Source: Megachile rotundata (Eukaryota; Arthropoda; Insecta; Hymenoptera; Megachilidae). Taken from it: DNA of 64,000 bases. This document shows, one piece after another, positions 1 through 13,214 of the stretch; position 1 is the first letter of the stretch, and each line of letters opens with the position of its first letter. The stretch is from positions 372,001 through 436,000 of the forward strand of contig NW_027473317.1 in assembly GCF_050947335.1 (NCBI RefSeq), written 5' to 3'. The translations under genes were made by a program, and so were the position numbers. The notes beneath the pieces are model-generated. The model had not been told where the DNA came from and did not search any database. It saw nothing but the letters and a program-made list of their open reading frames with translations.

Positions 1-1333
1 GATTGTATGCTTGTGATTGTATGATTGTGATTGTATGATTGTGATTGTATGATTGTCATTGTATGAATGTGATTGTATGACTTTTATTGTATGATTGTGA
101 TTGTATGATCGTGATTGTATGATTGTGATTGTATGATTGTTATTGTATGATTGTGATTGTATGATCGTGATTGTATGATTGTGATTGTATGATTGTTATT
201 GTATGATTGTGATTGTATGATTGTGATTGTATGATTGCGATTGTATGATTGTGATTGCATGACTGTGATTGTATGATTGTGTTTGTATGATTGTGATTGT
301 ATGATTGTGATTGTATGATTGTCATTGTATGAATGTGATTGTATGACTTTTATTGTATGATTGTGATTGTATGATCGTGATTGTATGATTGTGATTGTAT
401 GATTGTTATTGTATGATTGTGATTGTATGATTGTGATTGTATGATTGCGATTGTATGATTTTGATTGTATGATTGTGATTGCATGATTGAGATTGTATGA
501 TTGTGATTGTATGATTGTGATTGTATGATTGTGATTGTATGCTTGTGATTGTATGATTGTGATTGTATAATTGTGATTATATGATTGTGATTGTATGATT
601 GTGATTGTATGATTGTGATTGTATGATTGCGTTTGTATGATTGTGATTGTATGATTGTGATTGTATGATTGTGATTATATGATTGTGAATTTATGATAGT
701 GATTGTATGATTGTGATTGTATGATAGTGATTGTGACATTGCGATTGTATGATTGCGATTGGCATATTGCGATTGTATGATTGTGATGTATGATTGTGAT
801 TGTATGATTGTGATTGTATGATTGTGATTGTATGATTGTGATTGTATGATTGTGATTGTATGATTGTGATTGTATGATCGTGATTCTATGATCGTGATTG
901 TATGATCGTGATTATATGATTCTGATTGTATGATTGTGATTATATGATTGTGATTGTATGATTGCGTTTGTATGATTGTGATTTTATGATAGTGATTGTA
1001 TGATTGTGATTGTATGATAGTGATTGTGACATTGCGATTGTATGATTGCGATTGTAATATTGCGATTGTATGATTGTGATGTATTATTGTGATTGTATGA
1101 TCGTGATTATATGATCATGATTGTATGATTGTGATTGTATGATTGTGATTATATGATTGTGATTGTATGATTGTGATTGTATGATTGTGATTGTATGATT
1201 TTAATTGTATGATTGTGATTGTATGATTGTGATTGCATGATTGCGACTGTATGATTGTGATTGTATGATTTTGATTGCATGATTGTGATTGCATGACTGT
1301 GATTATATGATTGTGATTGTATGATTGTGATTG

Positions 1334-1459
1334 TATGATCGTGATTGTATGATCGTGATTGTATGATCGTGATTGTATGATCGTGATTGTATGATCGTGA
1401 TTGTATGATCGTGATTGTATGATCGTGATTGTATGATCGTGATTGTATGATCGTGATTG
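1334..1459 (+). repeat. Run of 9 TATGATCGTGATTG monomers
   Basis: Nine consecutive monomers with GATCG, one CpG each. Similar shorter or equal runs occur many times, for example 13,089-13,214 (nine) and around 3,300, 14,590, 16,040, 38,320, 56,010, 61,120 and 63,750. Together they make a patchy pattern of GATC-rich and GATC-free blocks. Confidence 0.9.
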
Positions 1460-4400
1460 TATGATTGTGATTGTACGATAGTGATTGTGACATTGCGATT
1501 GTATGATTGCGATTGTATGATTGTGATTGTATGACTGTGATTGTATGATTGTGATTGTATGACTGTGATTGTATGATAGTGATTGTGATATTGCGATTGT
1601 ATGATTGCGATTGTATGATTGTGATTGCATGACTGTGATTGTATGATTGAGTTTGTATGATTGTGATTGTATGATTGTGATTGTATGATTGTCATTGTAT
1701 GAATGTGATTGTATGACTTTTATTGTATGATTGTGATTGTATGATCGTGATTGTATGATTGTGATTGTATGATTGTTATTGTATGATTGTGATTGTATGA
1801 TTGTGATTGTATGATTGCGATTGTATGATTTTGATTGTATGATTGTGATTGCATGATTGAGATTGTATGATTGTGATTGTATGATTGTGATTGTATGATT
1901 GTGATTGTATGCTTGTGATTGTATGATTGTGATTGTATAATTGTGATTATATGATTGTGATTGTATGATTGTGATTGTATGATTGTGATTGTATGATTGC
2001 GTTTGTATGATTGTGATTGTATGATTGTGATTGTCACATTGCGATTGTATGATTGCGATTTTATGATTGTGTTTGTATGATTGCGATTGTATGATTGCAA
2101 TTTAATGAGTGTGATTATATGATTATGATTGTATGATTGTGATTGTATGATTGTGATTATATGATTGTGACTGTATGATTGCGTTTGTATGATTGTGATT
2201 GTACGATAGTGATTGTATGATTGTGATTGTATGCTTGCGATTGTAATATTGCGATTGTATGATTGTGATTGTATGATTGTGATTGTATGATCGTGATTGT
2301 ATGATCGTGATTGTATGATCGTGATTGTATGATCGTGATTATATGATCGTGATTGTATGATTGTGATTGTATGATTGTGATTGTATGATTGTGATTATAT
2401 GATTGTGAATTTATGATAGTGATTGTATGATTGTGATTGTATGATAGTGATTGTGACATTGCGATTGTATGATTGCGATTGGCATATTGCGATTGTATGA
2501 TTGTGATGTATGATTGTGATTGTATGATCGTGATTATATGATCGTGATTGTATGATTGTGATTGTATGATTGTGATTGTTTGATTGTGATTATATGATTG
2601 TGATTGTATGATTGTGATTGTATGACTGTGATTGTATAATAGTGATTGTGACATTGCGATTGTATGATTGTGATTCTATGAGTGTGATTGTATGATTGTG
2701 ATAGTAAGATTGTGATTGTATGATTGTGATTGTATGATTGTGATTGTATGATAGTGATTGTGACATTGCGATTGTATGATTGCGTTTGTATGATTGTGAT
2801 TGTATGATTGTGATTGTATGATTGTGATTGTATGATTTTAATTGTATGATTGTGATTGTATGATTGTGATTGCATGATTGCGACTGTATGATTGTGATTG
2901 TATGATTTTGATTGCATGATTGTGATTGCATGACTGTGATTATATGATTGTGATTGTACGATTGTGATTGTATGATTGTGATTGTATGACTATGATTGTA
3001 TGATTGTGATTGTATGATTGTCATTGTATGATTGTGATTGTATGATTTTAATTGTATGATTGTGATTGTATGATTGCGATTGTAATATTGCGATTGTATG
3101 ATTGTGATTGTATGATCGTGATTGTATGATCGTGATTGTATGATCGTGATTGTATGATCGTGATTGTATGATCGTGATTGTATGATTGTGATTGTACGAT
3201 AGTGATTGTGACATTGCGATTGTATGATTGCGATTGTATGATTGTGATTGTATGACTGTGATTGTATGATTGTGACTGTATGATCGTGATTGTATGATCG
3301 TGATTGTATGATCGTGATTGTATGATCGTGATTGTATGATTGTGATTGTACGATAGTGATTGTGACATTGCGATTGTATGATTGCGATTGTATGATTGTG
3401 ATTGTGTGACTGTGATTGTATGATTGTGATTGTATGATCGTGATTGTATGATCGTGATTGTATGATCGTGATTGTATGATCGTGATTGTATGATCGTGAT
3501 TGTATTATTGTGATTGTATGATTGTGATTGTACGATAGTGATTGTGACATTGCGAATGTATGATTGCGATTGTATGATTGTGATAGTAGGATTGTGATTG
3601 TATGATTGTGATTGTATGATTGTGATTGTATGATAGTGATTGTGACATTGCGATTGTATGATTGCGATTGTATGATTGTGATTGTATGATTGTGATTGTA
3701 TGATTGTGATTGTATGATTTTAATTGTATGATTGTGATTGTATGATTGTGATTGCATGATTGCGACTGTATGATTGTGATTGTATGATGTTGATTGTATG
3801 ATTGTGATTGAGTGATTGTGATTATATGATTGTGATTGTATGATTGAGATTGAATGATTGGGATTGTATGATTGTGATTGTCTGATTGTGACTGTATGAT
3901 AATGATTGTGACATTGCGATTGTATGATTGCGATTGTAATATTGCGATTGTATGATTGTGATTGTATGATCGTGATTGTATGATCGTGATTGTATGATCG
4001 TGATTGTATGATCGTGATTGTATGATCGTCATTGTATGATCGTGATTGTATGATCGTGATTGTATGATCGTGATTGTATGATTGTGATTGTCTGCTTGTG
4101 GTTGAATGATTGTGATTGTATGATTGTGATTATATGAATGTGATTGTATGATTACGTTTGTATGATTGTGATTGTATGATTGTGATTGTATGATTGTGAT
4201 TGTATGATTGTGATTGTACGATAGTGATTGTGACATTGCGATTGTATGATTGCGATTGTATGATTGTGATTGTATGACTGTGATTGTATGATTGTGATTG
4301 TATGATTGTGATTGTATGATTGTGATTGTATGATTGTGATTGTGTGACTGTGATTGTATGATTGTTATTGTATGATAGTGATTGTGATATTGCGATTGTA

Positions 4401-6659
4401 TGATTGCGATTGTATGATTGTGATTGCATGACTGTGATTGTATGATTGTGTTTGTATGATTGTGATTGTATGATTGTGCTTGTATGATTGTCATTGTATG
4501 ATTGTGATTGTATGACTTTTATTGTATGATTGTGATTGGTTGATTGTGATTGTATGATTGTGATTGAATGATTGGGATTGTATGATTGTGATTGTCTGAT
4601 TGTGACTGTATGATAATGATTGTGACATTGCGATTGTATGATTGCGATTGTAATATTGCGATTGTATGATTGTGATTGTATGATCGTGATTGTATGATCG
4701 TGATTGTATGATCGTCATTGTATGATCGTGATTGTATGATCGTGATTGTATGATTGTGATTGTATGATTGTGATTGTATGATTGTGATTGTATGATTGTG
4801 ACTTTATGATTTTGATTGTATGATTGTGATTGCATGATTGAGATTGTATGATTGTGATTGTATGATTGTGATTGTATGATTGTGATTGTATGATTGTGAT
4901 TGTATGATTGTGATTGTATGACTGTGATTGTATGATTGTGATTGTATGATTGTGATTGTATGACTGTGATTGTATGATAGTGATTGTGATATTGCGATTG
5001 TATCATTGCGATTGTATGATTGTGATTGTATGATTGTGATTGTATGATTGTGATTGTATGATTGTGATTGTATGATTGTCATTGTATGATTGTGATTATA
5101 TGATTTTAATTGGATGATTGTGATTGTATGATTGCGATTGTAATATTGCGATTGTATGATTGGGATTGTATGATTGTGATTGTATGATCGTGATTGTATG
5201 ACCGTGATTGCATGATCGTGACTGTATGATTGTGATTGTATGATTGTGATTGTACGATAGTGATTGTGACATTGCGATTGTATGATTGCGATTGTATGAT
5301 TGTGATTGTATGACTGTGATTGTATGATTGTGATTGTATGATTGTGATTGTATGATTGTGATTGTATGACTGTGATTGTATGATTGTGATTGTATGATTG
5401 TGATTGTATGACTGTGATTGTATGATAGTGATTGTGATATTGCGATTGTATGATTGCGATTGTATGATTGTGATTGCATGACTGTGATTGTATGATTGTG
5501 TTTGTATGATTGTGATTGTATGATTGTTATTGTATGATTGTCATTGTATGAATGTGATTGTATGACTTTTATTGTATGATTGTGATTGTATGATTGTGAT
5601 TGTATGATTGTGATTGTATGATTGTGATTGTATGATTGTTATTGTATGATTGTGATTGTATGATTGTGATTGTATGATTGTGATTGTATGATTGCGATTG
5701 TATGATTTTGATTGTATGATTGTGATTGCATGACTGAGATTGTATGATTGTGATTGTATGATTGTGATTGTATGATTGTGATTGTATGCTTGTGATTGTA
5801 TGATTGTGATTGTATAATTGGGATTGTATAATTGTGATTATATGATTGTGATTGTATGATTGTGATTGTATGATTGCGTTTGTATGATTGTGATTGTATG
5901 ATTGTGATTGTCACATTGCGATTGTATGATTGCGATTTTATGATTGTGTTTGTATGATTGCGATTGTATGATTGCAATTTAATGAGTGTGATTATATGAT
6001 TATGATTGTATGATTGTGATTGTATGATTGTGATTATATGATTGTGACTGTATGATTGCGTTTGTATGATTGTGATTGTACCATAGTGATTGTATGATTG
6101 TGATTGTATGATTGCGATTGTAATATTGCGATTGTATGATTGTGATTGTATGATTGTGATTGTATGATCGTGATTGTATGATCGTGATTGTATGATCGTG
6201 ATTGTATGATCGTGATTATATGATCGTGATTGTATGATTGTGATTGTATGATTGTGATTGTATGATTGTGATTATACGATTGTGAATTTATGACAGTGAT
6301 TGTATGATTGTGATTGTATGATAGTGATTGTGACATTGCGATTGTATGATTGCGATTGTAATATTGCGATTGTATGATTGTGATGTATGATTGTGATTGT
6401 ATGATCGTGATTATATGATCGTGATTGTATGATTGTGATTGTATGATTGTGATTGTATGATTGTGATTATATGATTGTGATTGTATGATTGTGATTGTAT
6501 GACTGTGATTGTATAAGAGTGATTGTGATAATTGCGATTGTATGATTGCGATTGTATGATTGTGATTGTATGAGTGTGATTGTATGATTGTGATAGTAGG
6601 ATTGTGATTGTATGATTGTGATTGTATGATTGTGATTGTATGATAGTGATTGTGACATT

Positions 6660-8189
6660 GCGATTGTATGATTGCGATTGTATGATTGTGATTGTATGAT
6701 TGTGATTGTATGATTGTGATTGTATGATTTTAATTGTATGATTGTGATTGCATGATTGTGATTGCATGATTGCGACTGTATGATTGTGATTGTATGATTG
6801 TGATTGTATGATTGTGATTGTATGATTGTGATTGTATGATTGTGATTGTATGATTGTGATTGTATGATTGTGATTGTATGATTGTGACTGTGACATTGCG
6901 ATTGTATGATTGAGATTTTATGATTGTGTTTGTATGATTGCGAATGTATGATTGTGATCGTATGATTGTGGTTGTATAATTATAGTTCCATGATTGTGAT
7001 TGTATGATTGTTCTTGCATGATTATGATCGTACGATTGTAATTGCATGATTCAGATTGTATGATTGTGATTGTATGATTGTGATTGTATGATTGCGATTG
7101 TATGATTGCAATTTTATGAGTGTGATTATATGATTATGATTGTGAGATTGTGATTGTATGATGGTGATTGTATGATGGTGAGTGTATGATTGTGATTGAG
7201 TGATTGTGATTATATGATTGTGATAGTATGATTGTGATTGTATGATTGTGATTGTATGATTGTGATTGTACGATAGTGATTGTGACATTGCGATTGTATG
7301 ATTGCGATTGTATGATTGTGATTGTATGACTGTGATTGTATGATTGTGATTGTATGATTGTGATTGTATGATTGTGATTGTGTGACTGTGATTGTATGAT
7401 TGTTATTGTATGATAGTGATTGTGATATTGCGATTGTATGATTGCGATTGTATGATTGTGATTGCATGACTGTGATTGTATGATTGTGATGTATGATTGT
7501 GATTGTATGATCGTGATTATATGATCGTGATTGTATGATCGTGATTGTATGATCGTGATTGTATGATCGTGATTGTATGATTGTGATTGTATGATTGTGA
7601 TTTTATGACTGTGATTGTATAATAGTGATTGTGACATTGCGATTGTATGATTGCGATTGTATGATTGTGATTGTATGAGTGTGATTGTATGATTGTGATA
7701 GTAGGATTGTGATTGTATGATTGTGATTGTATGATTGTGATTGTATGATAGTGATTGTGACATTGCGATTGTATGATTGCGATTGTATGATTGTGATTGT
7801 ATGATTGTGATTGTATGATTGTGATTGTATGATCGTGATTGTATGATTGTGATTGTATGATTGTGATTGTATGATTGTGATTGTATGATTGTGATTTTAT
7901 GATTTTGATTGTATGATTGTGATTGCATGATTGAGATTGTATGATTGTGATTGTATGATTGTGATTGTATGATTGTGATTGTATGCTTGAGATTGTATGA
8001 TTGTGATTGTATAATTGTGATTATATGATTGTGATTGTATGATTGCGTTTGTATGATTGTGATTGTACGATAGTGATTGTATGATTGTGATTGTATGATA
8101 GTGATTGTAATATTGCGATTGTATGATTGTGATGTATGATTGTGATTGTATGATTTTAATTGTATGATTGTGATTGTATGATTGTGATT
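6660..8189 (+). repeat. Internal duplication in A1, copy 1 (offset 4,309 bp)
   Basis: The order of variant monomers here recurs at 10,970-12,498 with a constant 4,309-bp offset. The repeated part includes the 112-bp diverged core and the GAGATTG, GATGGTGATTG and GATGTATG landmarks that follow. In block A2 the same pair recurs at an offset of 3,987 bp, which is 4,309 minus the 322-bp deletion. Edges are approximate. Confidence 0.75.
6947..7058 (+). repeat. Diverged 112-bp core, copy 1
   Basis: Eight consecutive monomers, most differing clearly from the consensus. In order: TATGATTGTGATCG, TATGATTGTGGTTG, TATAATTATAGTTC, CATGATTGTGATTG, TATGATTGTTCTTG, CATGATTATGATCG, TACGATTGTAATTG, CATGATTCAGATTG. 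The 14-bp register is kept. This is the most diverged stretch relative to the consensus, yet I see no difference between its 13 copies. It sits in a wider set of diverged monomers (GAGATTT, GTGTTTG and GCGAATG upstream; GCAATTT, GATGGTG and GTGAGTG downstream). Confidence 0.93.
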
Positions 8190-9560
8190 GCATGATTGCG
8201 ACTGCATGATTGTGATTGTATGATTTTGATTGTATGATTGTGATTGCATGATTGTGATTATATGACTGTGATTGTATGATTGTGATTGTATGATTGTGAT
8301 TGTATGATTGTGATTGTATGATTGTGATTGTATGATTGTCATTGTATGATTGTGATTATATGATTTTAATTGGATGATTGTGATTGTATGATTGCGATTG
8401 TAATATTGCGATTGTATGATTGGGATTGTATGATTGTGATTGTATGATCGTGATTGTATGATCGTGATTGCATGATCGTGACTGTATGATTGTGATTGTA
8501 TGATTGTGATTGTACGATAGTGATTGTGACATTGCGATTGTATGATTGCGATTGTATGATTGTGATTGTATGACTGTGATTGTATGATTGTGATTGTATG
8601 ATTGTGATTGTATGGTTGTGATTGTATGACTGTGATTGTATGATTGTGATTGTATGATAGTGGTTGTGATATTGCGATTGTATGATTGCGATTGTATGAT
8701 TGTGATTGCATGACTGTGATTGTATGATTGTGTTTGTATGATTGTGATTGTATGATTGTAATTGTATAATTGTCATTGTATGATTGTGATTGTATGACTT
8801 TTATTGTATGATTGTGATTGTATGATTGTGATTGTATGATTGTGATTGTATGATTGTGATTGTATGATTGTGATTGTATGATTGTGATTGTATGATTGTG
8901 ATTGTATGATTGTGATTGTATGATTGTGATTGTACGATCGTGATTGTACGATCGTGATTGTACGATCGTGATTGTACGATCGTGATTGTACGATCGTGAT
9001 TGTACGATCGTGATTGTACGATCGTGATTGTATGATCGTGATTGTATGATCGTGATTGTATGATCGTGATTGTATGATTGTGATTGTACGATAGTGATTG
9101 TGACATTGCGATTGTATGATTGCGATTGTATGACTGTGATTGTATGACTGTGATTGTATGATTGTGATTGTATGATTGTGATTGTATGACTGTGATTGTA
9201 TGATAGTGATTGTGATATTGCGATTGTATGATTGCGATTGTATGATTGTGATTGTATGATTGTGATTGTATGATAGTGATTGTGACATTGCGATTGTATG
9301 ATTGCGATTGTATGATTGTGATTGTATGATTGTGATTGTATGATTGTGATTGTATGATTGTGATTGTATGATTTTGATTGTATGATTGTGATTGTATGAT
9401 TGTGATTGCATGATTGCGACTGTATGATTGTGATTGTATGATTTTGATTGCATGATTGTGATTGCATGACTGTGATTATATGATTGTGATTGCACGATTG
9501 TGATTGTATGATTGTGATTGTATGATTATGATTGTATGATTGTGATTGTATGATTGTCAT
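7134..9560 (-). other. Longest minus-strand open frame (808 codons), a by-product of the repeat, not a gene
   Basis: This stop-free stretch starts at an ATG created by a CAT variant on the + strand. It translates throughout as imperfect copies of a 14-residue cycle, HTITIIQSQSYNHN, with no other domain, signal peptide or membrane segment. The other two minus frames across the same bases encode the same cycle and are also open for long stretches. That is expected because the 14-bp monomer lacks minus-strand stops in every frame. There is no promoter, intron or codon-position bias to support coding. The paralogous frame at 44,122-46,161 has 679 codons because of the 322-bp deletion plus a different stop; both cut only in whole monomers. 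Confidence 0.9.
8933..9030 (+). repeat. Homogeneous run of 7 TACGATCGTGATTG monomers
   Basis: Seven consecutive identical monomers, each carrying CGATCG (a PvuI site) and two CpGs. The run follows nine perfect consensus monomers (8,807-8,932) after TATGACTTTTATTG at 8,793, and is followed by TATGATCG monomers. It is one of four paralogous versions of an expansion site. Confidence 0.95.
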
Positions 9561-10625
9561 TGTATGATTGTGATTGTATGATTTTAATTGTATGATTGTG
9601 ATTGTATGATTGCGATTGTAATATTGCGATTGTATGATTGTGATTGTATGATCGTGATTGTATGATCGTGATTGTATGATCGTGTTTGTATGATCGTGAT
9701 TGTATGATCGTGATTGTATGATCGTGATTGTATGATCGTGATTGTATGATTGTGATTGTACGATAGTGATTGTGACATTGCGATTGTATGATTGCGATTG
9801 TATGATTGTGATTGTATGACTGTGATTGTATGATTGTGATTGTATGATCGTGATTGTATGATCGTGATTGTATGATCGTGATTGTATGATCGTGATTGTA
9901 TGATTGTGATTGTATGATTGTGATTGTACGATAGTGATTGTGACATTGCGATTGTATGATTGCGATTGTATGATTGTGATTGTATGACTGTGATTGTATG
10001 ATTGTGATGTATGATTGTGATTGTATGATCGTGATTATATGATCGTGATTGTATGATCGTGATTGTATGATCGTGATTGTATGATTGTGATTGTATGATT
10101 GTGATTTTATGACTGTGATTGTATAATAGTGATTGTGACATTGCGATTGTATGATTGCGATTGTATGATTGTGATTGTATGAGTGTGATTGTATGATTGT
10201 GATAGTAGGATTGTGATTGTATGATTGTGATTGTATGATTGTGATTGTATGATAGTGATTGTGACATTGCGATTGTATGATTGCGATTGTATGATTGTGA
10301 TTGTATGATTGTGATTGTATGATTGTGATTGTATGATTTTAATTGTATGATTGTGATTGTATGATTGTGATTGCATGATTGCGACTGTATGATTGTGATT
10401 GTATGATGTTGATTGGTTGATTGTGATTGCATGATTGTGATTATATGATTGTGATTGTATGATTGTGGTTGTATGATTGTGATTGTATGATTGTGATAGT
10501 ATGATTGTGATTGTATAATTGTGATTGTATGATTGTGATTGTATGATTGTGATTGTATGATTGTGACTGTGACATTGCGATTGTATGATTGAGATTTTAT
10601 GATTGTGTTTGTATGATTGCGAATG

Positions 10626-10737
10626 TATGATTGTGATCGTATGATTGTGGTTGTATAATTATAGTTCCATGATTGTGATTGTATGATTGTTCTTGCATGA
10701 TTATGATCGTACGATTGTAATTGCATGATTCAGATTG
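10626..10737 (+). repeat. Diverged 112-bp core, copy 2
   Basis: Same eight-monomer order as copy 1. It is followed 630 bp (45 monomers) later by copy 3, a spacing also found between copies 9 and 10. Confidence 0.93.
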
Positions 10738-10969
10738 TATGATTGTGATTGTATGAGTGTGATTGTATGATTGCGATTGTATGATTGCAATTTTATGAGT
10801 GTGATTATATGATTATGATTGTGTGATTGTGATTGTATGATGGTGATTGTATGACGGTGATTGTATGATTGTGATTGAGTGATTGTGATTATATGATTGT
10901 GATTGTATGATTGAGATTGAATGATTGGGATTGTATGATTGTGATTGTCTGATAGTGATTGTGACATTG

Positions 10970-12498
10970 CGATTGTATGATTGCGATTGTATGATTGTGA
11001 TTGTATGATTGTGATTGTATGATTGTGATTGTATGATTTTAATTGTATGATTGTGATTGCATGATTGTGATTGCATGATTGCGACTGTATGATTGTGATT
11101 GTATGATTGTGATTGTATGATTGTGATTGTATGATTGTGATTGTATGATTGTGATTGTATGATTGTGATTGTATGATTGTGATTGTATGATTGTGATTGT
11201 GACATTGCGATTGTATGATTGAGATTTTCTGATTGTGTTTGTATGATTGCGAATGTATGATTGTGATCGTATGATTGTGGTTGTATAATTATAGTTCCAT
11301 GATTGTGATTGTATGATTGTTCTTGCATGATTATGATCGTACGATTGTAATTGCATGATTCAGATTGTATGATTGTGATTGTATGATTGTGATTGTATGA
11401 TTGCGATTGTATGATTGCAATTTTATGAGTGTGATTATATGATTATGATTGTGAGATTGTGATTGTATGATGGTGATTGTATGATGGTGAGTGTATGATT
11501 GTGATTGAGTGATTGTGATTATATGATTGTGATAGTATGATTGTGATTGTATGATTGTGATTGTATGATTGTGATTGTACGATAGTGATTGTGACATTGC
11601 GATTGTATGATTGCGATTGTATGATTGTGATTGTATGACTGTGATTGTATGATTGTGATTGTATGATTGTGATTGTATGATTGTGATTGTGTGACTGTGA
11701 TTGTATGATTGTTATTGTATGATAGTGATTGTGATATTGCGATTGTATGATTGCGATTGTATGATTGTGATTGCATGACTGTGATTGTATGATTGTGATG
11801 TATGATTGTGATTGTATGATCGTGATTATATGATCGTGATTGTATGATCGTGATTGTATGATCGTGATTGTATGATCGTGATTGTATGATTGTGATTGTA
11901 TGATTGTGATTTTATGACTGTGATTGTATAATAGTGATTGTGACATTGCGATTGTATGATTGCGATTGTATGATTGTGATTGTATGAGTGTGATTGTATG
12001 ATTGTGGTAGTAGGATTGTGATTGTATGATTGTGATTGTATGATTGTGATTGTATGATAGTGATTGTGACATTGCGATTGTATGATTGCGATTGTATGAT
12101 TGTGATTGTATGATTGTGATTGTATGATTGTGATTGTATGATCGTGATTGTATGATTGTGATTGTATGATTGTGATTGTATGATTGTGATTGTATGATTG
12201 TGATTTTATGATTTTGATTGTATGATTGTGATTGCATGATTGAGATTGTATGACTGTGATTGTATGATTGTGATTGTATGATTGTGATTGTATGCTTGAG
12301 ATTGTATGATTGTGATTGTATAATTGTGATTATATGATTGTGATTGTATGATTGCGTTTGTATGATTGTGATTGTACGATAGTGATTGTATGATTGTGAT
12401 TGTATGATAGTGATTGTAATATTGCGATTGTATGATTGTGATGTATGATTGTGATTGTATGATTTTAATTGTATGATTGTGATTGTATGATTGTGATT
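10970..12498 (+). repeat. Internal duplication in A1, copy 2, truncated on the right
   Basis: Partner of 6,660-8,189 at offset 4,309 bp. The copy breaks off at about 12,498, where block C begins. The equivalent copy in A2 continues uninterrupted through 49,164 to about 51.6 kb, so the break is specific to this copy and marks a recombination junction. Confidence 0.75.
11256..11367 (+). repeat. Diverged 112-bp core, copy 3
   Basis: Same eight-monomer order as copy 1. It lies 4,309 bp after copy 1, matching the internal duplication of block A1. An upstream monomer reads GAGATTTTCTG where other copies read GAGATTTTATG. Confidence 0.93.
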
Positions 12499-13088
12499 AT
12501 ATGATTGTGAATTTATGATAGTGATTGTATGATTGTGATTGTATGATAGTGATTATATGATTGTGATTGTATGATTGCGATTGTATGACTGTGATTGTAT
12601 AATAGTGATTGTGATAATGGCGATTGTATGATTGCGATTGTATGATTGTGATTGTATGAGTGTGATTGTATGATTGTGATAGTAAGATTATGATTGTATG
12701 ATTGTGATTGTATGATTGTGATTGTATGATAGTGATTGTGACATTGCGATTGTATGATTGCGATTGTATGATTGTGATTGTATGATTGTGATTGTATGAT
12801 TGTGATTGTATGATTTTAATTGTATGATTGTGATTGTATGATTGTGATTGCATGATTGCGACTGTATGATTGTGATTGTATGATTTTGATTGCATGATTG
12901 TGATTGCATGACTGTGATTATATGATTGTGATTGTACGATTGTGATTGTACGATTGTGATTGTATGATTATGATTGTATGATTGTGATTGTATGATTGTC
13001 ATTGTATGATTGTGATTGTATGATTTTAATTGTATGATAGTGATTGTATGATTGCGATTGTAATATTGCGATTGTATGATTGTGATTG

Positions 13089-13214
13089 TATGATCGTGAT
13101 TGTATGATCGTGATTGTATGATCGTGATTGTATGATCGTGATTGTATGATCGTGATTGTATGATCGTGATTGTATGATCGTGATTGTATGATCGTGATTG
13201 TATGATCGTGATTG
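13089..13214 (+). repeat. Run of 9 TATGATCGTGATTG monomers in block C
   Basis: Nine consecutive GATCG monomers followed by CATGATCG. The paralogous position in block C copy 2 (from about 18,353) holds one fewer, consistent with the one-monomer drop in offset between the copies. Confidence 0.85.

Larger units (their letters stand above)
1..12498 (+). repeat. Higher-order block A1 (paralogue of 36,989-49,164)
   Basis: This block matches 36,989-49,164 in variant order. The offset is 36,988 bp (2,642 monomers) from the window start to about 8.8 kb, then 36,666 bp from about 9.5 kb onward. The 322-bp change is a 23-monomer difference inside an expansion site near 8.8-9.1 kb. Sparse substitutions separate the copies, for example a T/G difference at 11,530 versus 48,196. 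Similarity stops near 12,498: A1 reads GATTATATG where the other copy reads GATTGCATG. The left end lies outside the window. Confidence 0.85.

Noticed and set aside
6975..6990. TATAATTATAG in the diverged core as a promoter TATA element
   Set aside because: It is AT-rich and TATA-like, but it is one of many substituted monomers with no downstream gene or other promoter element. AT-rich repeats give such matches by chance.
8933..9030. Operator or protein-binding array made of CGATCG palindromes
   Set aside because: The palindromes follow from a homogeneous monomer run whose copy number varies from 0 to 17 among paralogous sites. Amplification explains this better than a conserved regulatory site.
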